Shown here in pieces: positions 1 to 5,014 of a stretch of 5,014 nt of DNA. The DNA comes from Bacteroidales bacterium (GTDB taxonomy: Bacteria > Bacteroidota > Bacteroidia > Bacteroidales > UBA7960): contig DMJL01000226.1 in the NCBI GenBank assembly GCA_003451785.1, positions 1-5,014 of the forward strand, given 5' to 3'. Below the pieces are notes generated by a model that was not told the origin of the DNA, made no database searches, and worked only from the letters and a program-made list of their open reading frames with translations. Both the position numbers and the translations under genes were made by a program. The number at the start of each line of letters is the position of its first letter. Position 1 is the stretch's first letter.

Positions 1-831
1 TTTTAGTGGAAGTTACGCTGGTAATATGGGGTAAAAACGGCCTAGAGGGCGAGTATGAAGGGTCTTAATCCTTGTTTTAGTGGAAGTTACGCTGGTAGTT
101 TGCACTCGGATTTATTAGATGAAATTGTCAAATGTCTTAATCCTTGTTTTAGTGGAAGTTACGCTGGTAGATATTCAATCGGTAACATTAAAACCTTATG
201 AGCGGTCTTAATCCTTGTTTTAGTGGAAGTTACGCTGGTAGATTTGTTCAATAATTATTAAAAATCAAAGTAATGGGTCTTAATCCTTGTTTTAGTGGAA
301 GTTACGCTGGTAGAAAAATGAAGTATTTTGTGAAAGTCTATAATCATATCGTCTTAATCCTTGTTTTAGTGGAAGTTACGCTGGTAGCCTACAAAACAGA
401 GAATGACAGGTGGCTGTCAATTAGGTCTTAATCCTTGTTTTAGTGGAAGTTACGCTGGTAGCCCTGGTGTCTATCAAGCAAGTAGCGTTGTAATCACAGG
501 TCTTAATCCTTGTTTTAGTGGAAGTTACGCTGGTAGAGCATTCAAAGTCTTCGGACTGCCAAATTGACGTTTGGGTCTTAATCCTTGTTTTAGTGGAAGT
601 TACGCTGGTAGACAGGCTAACTTCTTTACCCCCGCCTAAACAGCGGGGGTCTTAATCCTTGTTTTAGTGGAAGTTACGCTGGTAGTCGTTAATCGCTGAT
701 TGTGGGCAGCGAATTGGGCTTTGTCTTAATCCTTGTTTTAGTGGAAGTTACGCTGGTAGGAAAAACTCATGCTTGTGTATTGGCTAATGTTAAAGTCTTA
801 ATCCTTGTTTTAGTGGAAGTTACGCTGGTAG
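1..831 (-). CRISPR. CRISPR array, 12 repeats and 11 spacers, continuing past the left edge
   Basis: A repeat of 36 invariant bases plus one nearly invariant base recurs at a period of 71-75 bp. On the plus strand, copies start at 62, 134, 205, 277, 351, 425, 500, 575, 649, 723 and 795. The copy at 1-23 is cut by the window edge. All visible copies are identical over the 36-base core. The 37th base (G on plus) is present in 11 of 12 copies and is A at position 24. Spacers are 34-38 nt and all different. I assign transcription to the minus strand. There the repeat begins CTACCAGCG and ends GGATTAAGAC, so its last eight bases, ATTAAGAC, resemble the usual AUUGAAAC/G-type crRNA 5' handle. The cas genes and a leader promoter point the same way. 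The newest spacer should therefore be 760-794, next to the leader. The repeat shows only a very weak potential hairpin, as in many type III arrays. Type assignment is inference because no effector gene is visible. Confidence 0.97.
629..649. repeat. Perfect 7-bp inverted repeat inside spacer 612-648
   Basis: CCCCCGC (629-635) and GCGGGGG (643-649) are perfect reverse complements around the 7-nt loop CTAAACA. Six of the seven pairs lie wholly in the spacer. The outermost pair borrows the first G of the next repeat. This looks like the stem of an intrinsic terminator captured from the source element. The U-tract, if there was one, would lie just outside the captured stretch. Confidence 0.85.
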
Positions 832-929
832 CCTATTTTATGCAAAATGCTGAAAATAAACATATTGCCAAATTTTATAGGGTATTTGTTGCATTTTATT
901 TTTAGGTTTTGATTCATTTTTTGGGGCTG

Positions 930-959
930 CAAAGTTACTACTATTAGGCATTATACAAT
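930..959 (-). promoter_or_regulatory. Bacteroidota-type promoter driving the CRISPR array
   Basis: On the minus strand the sequence TAACTTTG (937-930) matches the Bacteroidota -7 consensus TAnnTTTG exactly and continues as CAGCC. ATTG (959-956) lies 18 nt upstream and matches three of the four bases of the TTTG -33 element. The predicted start, a few bases below position 930, would give about 90 nt of transcribed leader before the first repeat. No such element is visible in the 63 bp upstream of cas1. The match is seen directly; activity is inferred. Confidence 0.7.
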
Positions 960-1003
960 TTCTCAGATTTTATATTATTCAGTTTACTAAAAACCGCCTG
1001 GTA

Positions 1004-1025
1004 TTTTTTTAAAAATTTGCGCAAA
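1004..1025. repeat. A/T tract plus perfect palindrome in the leader
   Basis: A run of seven T followed by five A (1004-1015) directly abuts the perfect 10-bp palindrome TTTGCGCAAA (1016-1025). The pair lies about 45-65 bp upstream of the predicted array promoter. Such a symmetric site next to a bent tract could be an operator or the site of an architectural protein that helps leader-directed integration. No function is shown by the sequence. Confidence 0.4.
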
Positions 1026-1061
1026 CGGAATTAGGTAGTTCATTTCTGTCCCAAATGTAGG

Positions 1062-2444
1062 TTATTTTGATTTGCCTTGTGCATTTTTTTCAAAAACTTT
1101 TATAGCATTCCAAACTTTTTTCCCTTTTCGGTCTATCTCTATTGCATGGAATTTTACAGCCAATCCTTCGCAAATCAACTCATTGGCTATTTGGCATTTA
1201 TTAAACCGAAAATATATACCTCTACCTTGCTCATCGGTAATAAAACCATCGCCATTGCTACCCGTGTTCAAAACCCGCGTTACTTTGCCTATGCCTTTGT
1301 GCACTTGGGTTGATTGCGTAGTAGGCGATGCATTATCGCCATAAACAAGTTTCTTCCAATGAACTATACAAGCTTGATAATAATCGGTCAAACCTTGTGC
1401 AGTGAAATCTTGGCAAGATTCCAATTTTTCTCTCAGTTTCTCGGTTAACTTCCAGTTTTGGGTGTTTCTTACCATTGCTGCAAGTGTATAGGCCTGACAA
1501 GCAGCTTGCTCCATTTTTTTTGTTGCATGAAAAATATCGCCCACCAACTCAAACAGCCCAACCTTGTATTCTGAGTACCCTCCTTTTTCGCAAGCTAATA
1601 TTGCCATTTGCATTGCTTTATGTGATTGCCTATTTTCGAAAAAAAGTTCGGCCAATTCTTTTTCGATAAACCAATCTTTCTTTTTCTGATAGATGGTTTC
1701 CATCATTTCTATTGCCTTGGCTCCCATACCCTTTTGCTTCATACTAAGTGCCAGTCGCCTGCTAATCCAAATTTGATTGCCCTGATGAAACTTTTGTACC
1801 ATCCCAAATGCCCTATTACATGCATCTATACATTCATCGTATTTTGCTTGTGAATACAAAATTTTTGTGCTCAACATAAACCATTTCTCCTGGTCACTTG
1901 CAAGTTCTATATCTTTTATATGGCCTTTGATGGTTGTTTGCACTATCCTGCATTGGTGGCTCAATTGTTGGGGGTCAACACTTTGCAAAATGTGGTCAAC
2001 ATCTTCCATTAGGGGTGGCTTTTGCATCATTAGCCAATCGGTGTACCTGAAAAGTATCATACCGGCCAGTTGTTGTTCGTTATTCAGTAGAAGATTACTA
2101 ACCAACCACTTCAGTTGCAGTGTTCTTTTTTTGTTGTGCTCAAACTGGATATTATTGGGTGCCAACCCGAAAAAGTAAGTCCATGCCACATTACGCTGCA
2201 AGTTTTTATCGCTTATTTGGTCTGGTACAATTTGCCAAACATTTTCGATCATGGCAATAGCTTCCTTTAGCTTTTCTGTTTTTTTCAAACAATCTATGAT
2301 ACAATTCAAAAGAGCCTGGTGGGCAACGATTTGCTCTTGGGCAAAATGTCCGTGTACTTGCTCTTTGTACATTTCCAAAGCTTGGGAGTAGTTACTATCC
2401 CACCTTAGTTTTACTATCTGTCGGGCAATTTCGTTGAGTTTCAT
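1062..2444 (-). CDS. Helical-repeat (TPR-like) protein with C-terminal cold-shock-like OB domain, CRISPR-linked
   Basis: A 460-residue protein with no signal peptide or membrane segment, so probably cytoplasmic. Residues 1 to about 365 are almost entirely helical, with TPR-like helix pairs that are clearest around 195-215 and 240-290 (for example the stretch AKYDECIDACNRAF). After a polar linker (about 368-383), residues 385-452 look like a cold-shock/OB domain: GKVTRV opens it, GDGFIT (398-403) stands where RNP1 (KGFGFI) lies in cold-shock proteins, IYFRF (410-414) where RNP2 lies, and the end is rich in Lys and Val. Binding to single-stranded RNA or DNA is therefore likely, with the helical part acting as a protein-binding scaffold. 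The gene starts 10 nt after the cas2 stop and is the last gene before the leader, so it belongs to the adaptation operon. I do not recognise it as a named Cas protein. Roles in prespacer handling, transcript capture or regulation are all inference. Confidence 0.8.
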   Translation of the reverse strand: MKLNEIARQIVKLRWDSNYSQALEMYKEQVHGHFAQEQIVAHQALLNCIIDCLKKTEKLKEAIAMIENVWQIVPDQISDKNLQRNVAWTYFFGLAPNNIQFEHNKKRTLQLKWLVSNLLLNNEQQLAGMILFRYTDWLMMQKPPLMEDVDHILQSVDPQQLSHQCRIVQTTIKGHIKDIELASDQEKWFMLSTKILYSQAKYDECIDACNRAFGMVQKFHQGNQIWISRRLALSMKQKGMGAKAIEMMETIYQKKKDWFIEKELAELFFENRQSHKAMQMAILACEKGGYSEYKVGLFELVGDIFHATKKMEQAACQAYTLAAMVRNTQNWKLTEKLREKLESCQDFTAQGLTDYYQACIVHWKKLVYGDNASPTTQSTQVHKGIGKVTRVLNTGSNGDGFITDEQGRGIYFRFNKCQIANELICEGLAVKFHAIEIDRKGKKVWNAIKVFEKNAQGKSK

Positions 2445-2454
2445 AGCTGCAATT

Positions 2455-2940
2455 TTAGAAAAACATAGTTGTTTTGTTTCCTATAATCAATTCATAATCC
2501 GTATTTTGACCTACGATCTTCATAGCCCTGAGCTGATCTACCGATACTGGCACGAAGAATACGCTATCGTGGTTGTCATATACCTCCTGCACTTCTTTGA
2601 TGGTTGCATATATTTCATTGAATACAGCCCTATCGGTTGATGCAAGGAATATGGATTTTTGAACCCTAACACAGCCCTTTTTTTTCAGAAATTTGGCAAT
2701 GTGGGTTCTTATTTTGTTGTTTTCTATATCATACATTACGAAATAAATCATGGTTGTTGCATTGTTTTTATGTCGTTTGCATAGGTCAAATACTTCTGCA
2801 ATACGCTCCTCCAAACTTTGCATATCTTGGAGCGTAGTACATTTCGATGTATAAGTACGCGATTTGGATAATCCCGCACTCTTTATTTTCTGCAGCTTTT
2901 CAAGCAAAGTAGGTTGCTTGGCCTTAGGTTTCTTAGCCAT
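2455..2940 (-). CDS. cas2: Cas2 with an N-terminal extension of about 63 residues
   Basis: Cas2 is the structural subunit of the Cas1-Cas2 integrase that inserts new spacers at the leader end of the array. Residues 64-161 form a full-length Cas2 ferredoxin-like domain: MIYFVMYDI carries the conserved Asp (D71), followed by K76/R78, the GCVRVQKSIF segment (89-98), and FFVPVSVDQLRAMKIVG near the end. Ordinary Cas2 is about 90-100 residues, and an in-frame ATG at residue 64 (codon 2751-2749) would give exactly such a protein. I prefer the long start at 2940 for three reasons. Its ATG directly follows the stop of the preceding gene (TAG then ATG). The other junctions in the operon are just as tight. 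The short form would leave an improbable 189-nt gap kept open in frame. The extension is Lys-rich at first (MAKKPKAK), then helical with a likely amphipathic segment (about 36-58). Its function is unknown; it could contact Cas1, DNA or the neighbouring primase-like protein. Confidence 0.93.
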   Translation of the reverse strand: MAKKPKAKQPTLLEKLQKIKSAGLSKSRTYTSKCTTLQDMQSLEERIAEVFDLCKRHKNNATTMIYFVMYDIENNKIRTHIAKFLKKKGCVRVQKSIFLASTDRAVFNEIYATIKEVQEVYDNHDSVFFVPVSVDQLRAMKIVGQNTDYELIIGNKTTMFF

Positions 2941-3969
2941 CTAGAAAAACATATCGCATAATATTCTGTAAGCCACCTCTGCCAATTCATCATTTGAGCC
3001 AGTTGCTGGAGTTTTAACTATTTTGAACCCCCTTTTCCCATAGAATAGGTTGAGCTGCGCCCATCGGTAATCTAACTCAAACACAAATTTTTTTCCGTAA
3101 TGAATGGATTCTACATTCTTAGTTTTAATACCAAAACCCTCCATCGTTTCGGCAACTTTATCTACTACTGCTGTTACTTCTTCTGGCACAAAAATTTGTT
3201 TTTCTGCCTTAATGCGCAGATTGGGGTTTAGCTTTTCCTTTATTAGCTTTAGCAAGTCGCTGGGTATCTCCTTGTTGGGCATAGGAACTTCTGAAATTTG
3301 CTTTTCTGCAACCGATTCTGCAACTGTCTTCAATTCACTTTGCACTCCAGCTATACTCGCGTAATTTTCAAAGTCTATAAATGAAGCCATTTTTACAGGT
3401 ATGGCATTTGGATTGTACCATGCTTCTTGATCGGAACTTAGGAAACAAGCTCTTGTAACATCGCTTGTAACCTTATCAACGCTCTGTCCCAAATCGTATT
3501 GTTGGGAAAATCTGGCGGCAAAAATCTTATAAAACAAAGCATATTGCGCATGGTCGTAGCATTTTTGTGCCAATAAAAACAACAACTTCAATCCATCGTT
3601 GCCCGGCGAAACATACATGAGGCAAACACGATCGTCGCCCTGCAAACGCTTTTGCAAAGTCGCCATATCAAATCCCCTTTCTACAAGATGATCTATGTCC
3701 AAAATGAAGCACTGAACAGAAGCAAAATTCTCTGTTCGGCGATACTGGGGATTGAAAATACCACAAGTAACATAGGGCAGCATTTTTTTTAATGCTTGGT
3801 ACCGTTTTTTGTCAATAAGTTGTACAGTGCGCAATTGCTCAATCTTTGAACTCAATTGTGGATTGGGTGTCTTTATCAGTCTGGCAAATTCGGCCAAGGT
3901 TATTTTTTTCAATGCATCGTTTTGCGATACAATGTTTTGTCCCATCTGCAAATAAACTATCTCTTCCAT
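2941..3969 (-). CDS. CRISPR-associated primase-polymerase-like protein (BT4734/VirE-N type AEP domain)
   Basis: A 342-residue protein. Residues about 20-190 match the BT4734-like/VirE N-terminal domain, a branch of the archaeo-eukaryotic primase (AEP) fold. KKMLPYVTCGIF (61-72) leads into the metal-binding DID (91-93, within FILDIDHL). Then come SPGNDGLKLLF (121-131), in the place of motif II, and VDKVTSDVTRACFLSSD (164-180) with YNPNA (185-189), the typical third-motif region with D165, D170 and R173. The canonical motif II His seems to be Lys128 here. A Glu/Ser-rich linker (about 205-235) joins a second domain (about 236-342) that I cannot assign; its best block is LNLFYGKRGFKIVKTP (306-321). 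The gene lies between cas1 and cas2, 4 nt after the cas1 stop and abutting the cas2 start. CRISPR-associated primase-polymerases (CAPPs) are a described group tied to adaptation, and this gene fits them by domain and context. Likely role: DNA synthesis or gap filling during spacer acquisition. The domain call is firm; the activity is inferred. Confidence 0.85.
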   Translation of the reverse strand: MEEIVYLQMGQNIVSQNDALKKITLAEFARLIKTPNPQLSSKIEQLRTVQLIDKKRYQALKKMLPYVTCGIFNPQYRRTENFASVQCFILDIDHLVERGFDMATLQKRLQGDDRVCLMYVSPGNDGLKLLFLLAQKCYDHAQYALFYKIFAARFSQQYDLGQSVDKVTSDVTRACFLSSDQEAWYNPNAIPVKMASFIDFENYASIAGVQSELKTVAESVAEKQISEVPMPNKEIPSDLLKLIKEKLNPNLRIKAEKQIFVPEEVTAVVDKVAETMEGFGIKTKNVESIHYGKKFVFELDYRWAQLNLFYGKRGFKIVKTPATGSNDELAEVAYRILCDMFF

Positions 3970-3973
3970 GGCT

Positions 3974-4951
3974 CTAACTGTTTAAAAATTTTTGTGCTAA
4001 TTGTTGTGCCTGCAAATCAATATGCACTTGCCTGCTTCGTTGCACACCTTTTATGTTTACCACTTCGTCTAAATAATCGTTTACCGATTGAATGAGGATT
4101 CTTTTGCCCATACTTTCGAGCCAAAACTCACCCATTTCGTTCACACTATAGCAATCCTCGTCAATCACCCTTTGGGTACAAAGATTATATACTACATAAT
4201 CAATCCATATTCGATACAGTTCTATCACATCGTATACCAATGCCGGCCTATTGTAGTCGTCGCGATGAAAAACGCCTGCATAGGGGTCAATACCGGCTTT
4301 GATTAATGCACCTTCAACTTTTCCGTATAGCATTCCATAACCGTAATTGAGCAAACAATTGAAAGTATCTTTGGCAGGATGCTGAGATCGCATTTCAAAT
4401 CGGTAATTATCAGGTAGCAAATCGGATAATACGGCAAAATATGCACGGGTTGATGCTCCTTCCCAACCCCGAAGCGTTGGGGCAATATCGCTCAAAAATG
4501 GAGCATCGGCCATTGCTATCTTCGTTTTATAGTCGTTCAATTTATTTATGGTGCGCTCAATAATATTTGTCAACCGCATTTCAGCGGGTTGCATACTAAG
4601 CAAAAGCCCAATTTGATTGTCAATTTTTTTTACTATAATCTCTTTTATCCATTTTACGGCATGGGGCGAATAAATAAAGTCGAGTTGTTTGCGTCTTATG
4701 GTAGAAACGGAGCCGTATTTAATGCTCCATACCCTACCTGCAGGCTTGCCACTTCTATCCACAAACAACACATCTATCTCATTGGCAATGGCAAGCAGGG
4801 CTGCATCGCTGCTAATGCGCGCCCCTTTTGAGATCAGAATACTTTTTACTTTTTGCGCCTCCAAGGTTTGTTTCCCATCTTTATGTATCACAGCAAAAAG
4901 ACCGTCCTCTACCTGTAGGCTGGTACCGAAGGTGTTTAATACGAGTTCCAT
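3974..4951 (-). CDS. cas1: CRISPR-associated endonuclease/integrase Cas1
   Basis: Cas1 is the metal-dependent integrase that, with Cas2, joins prespacers to the leader-repeat junction. The 325-residue length is normal. Residues 1 to about 75 form the beta-rich N-terminal domain (MELVLNTFGTSL at the start, DVLFVDRSGKPAGRVW at 60-75). The rest is the helical catalytic domain. The metal ligands are visible: Glu164 in GWEGASTRAYF, His229 in AGVFHRDDY, and Asp241 in ALVYDVIELYR with Glu244 three residues later. The protein therefore looks catalytically intact. There is no fused reverse transcriptase or Cas4/Cas6 domain. The start ATG at 4951 gives the standard Cas1 N-terminus. No clear Shine-Dalgarno site precedes it, which is usual in Bacteroidota. 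It is the first gene of the visible operon; its promoter, or further upstream genes, lie beyond the window. Confidence 0.97.
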   Translation of the reverse strand: MELVLNTFGTSLQVEDGLFAVIHKDGKQTLEAQKVKSILISKGARISSDAALLAIANEIDVLFVDRSGKPAGRVWSIKYGSVSTIRRKQLDFIYSPHAVKWIKEIIVKKIDNQIGLLLSMQPAEMRLTNIIERTINKLNDYKTKIAMADAPFLSDIAPTLRGWEGASTRAYFAVLSDLLPDNYRFEMRSQHPAKDTFNCLLNYGYGMLYGKVEGALIKAGIDPYAGVFHRDDYNRPALVYDVIELYRIWIDYVVYNLCTQRVIDEDCYSVNEMGEFWLESMGKRILIQSVNDYLDEVVNIKGVQRSRQVHIDLQAQQLAQKFLNS

Positions 4952-5014
4952 ATTATTTTAGGTATTGGTAATGTTGTTATTCTTATACTATCGGCGCGAT
5001 GCGCCTAACATACT
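4952..5014 (-). other. Non-coding stretch upstream of cas1 with a small GC-rich hairpin
   Basis: These 63 bp contain a perfect 5-bp inverted repeat, GGCGC (4993-4997) and GCGCC (5001-5005), with the loop GAT. It stands out in otherwise AT-rich sequence. No T run follows on either strand, so it is a poor intrinsic terminator. On the minus strand a TATAAG (4987-4982) follows it, but I see no TAnnTTTG element. The cas1 promoter is not convincingly identified. Confidence 0.5.

Larger units (their letters stand above)
832..1061 (-). promoter_or_regulatory. CRISPR leader region
   Basis: This 230-bp AT-rich non-coding stretch lies between the stop codon of the cold-shock-like gene and the first (leader-proximal) repeat. 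Orientation comes from the repeat handle and from the cas genes, which are all on the minus strand. It contains a Bacteroidota-type promoter at 930-959. Farther upstream are a run of T then A (1004-1015) and a perfect palindrome (1016-1025). The roughly 90 bases next to the array are strongly AT-rich, as expected for a leader. I see no open reading frame of interest in it; a plus-strand frame that enters from the array is an artefact of the repeats. There is no convincing terminator after the upstream gene, so cas operon transcripts may also read into the array. Confidence 0.85.

Noticed and set aside
702..905. Plus-strand open frame of 67 codons over the end of the array
   Set aside because: It runs through two CRISPR repeats, each giving the same VLILVLVEVTLV string, and ends in the leader. 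It is a by-product of repeat sequence, not a gene.
975..1030. Possible intrinsic terminator after the cold-shock-like gene (CGG followed by five T on the minus strand)
   Set aside because: Only a 3-bp CCG/CGG stem around a long AT-rich loop can be drawn, so no stable GC hairpin precedes the T run.
1..1061. tracrRNA/anti-repeat that would suggest a type II system
   Set aside because: I found no stretch outside the array complementary to the repeat, and no cas9 or csn2 gene is visible in the window.
2455..2751. Short Cas2 starting at residue 64 as the main call
   Set aside because: It would give a standard-length Cas2 but leave a 189-nt gap in an operon whose other junctions are 0-10 nt, with that gap fully open in frame. 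Kept as the alternative.
2941..3969. VirE-type plasmid or mobilisation protein unrelated to CRISPR
   Set aside because: The domain name alone allows it, but the 4-nt and 0-nt junctions with cas1 and cas2 and the intact DID motif favour an adaptation-linked primase-polymerase.
4303..4485. Minus-strand open frame of 60 codons inside cas1
   Set aside because: It lies wholly within the conserved catalytic region of cas1 in another frame and shows no recognisable domain.

Overview
The window holds a CRISPR adaptation locus, very probably from a member of the Bacteroidota. Three things point there: the AT-rich composition, a leader promoter that fits the Bacteroidota pattern (TAnnTTTG with an upstream TTG), and a primase-like gene of the BT4734/VirE N-terminal type, which is common in that phylum. 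I can see no effector gene (no Cas9, Cas10, Cmr/Csm, Cascade or Cas13), so the CRISPR type cannot be fixed from the window. The crRNA-style handle ATTAAGAC and the weakly structured repeat of about 37 nt look most like a type III array.

Layout, reading along the minus strand from high to low coordinates: a short non-coding stretch with a small GC-rich hairpin (4952-5014); cas1 (4951-3974); a primase-polymerase-like gene (3969-2941); cas2 with an unusual N-terminal extension (2940-2455); a helical-repeat protein with a cold-shock-like C-terminus (2444-1062); an AT-rich leader with a promoter (1061-832); and a CRISPR array of 12 repeats and 11 spacers that runs off the left edge (831-1). The four genes are spaced by 4, 0 and 10 nt, so they are almost certainly one operon. 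The array is transcribed in the same direction, directly downstream.

Working model: Cas1 and Cas2 form the spacer integrase. The primase-like protein fits the CRISPR-associated primase-polymerases (CAPPs), which are thought to synthesise or fill in DNA during spacer capture or after integration. The fourth protein combines helical repeats with an OB-fold nucleic-acid-binding domain and may be an undescribed accessory factor of the same machine. Several spacers contain perfect hairpins, one of them terminator-like, which hints that structured or transcribed termini of invaders may be sampled. This last point is inference.
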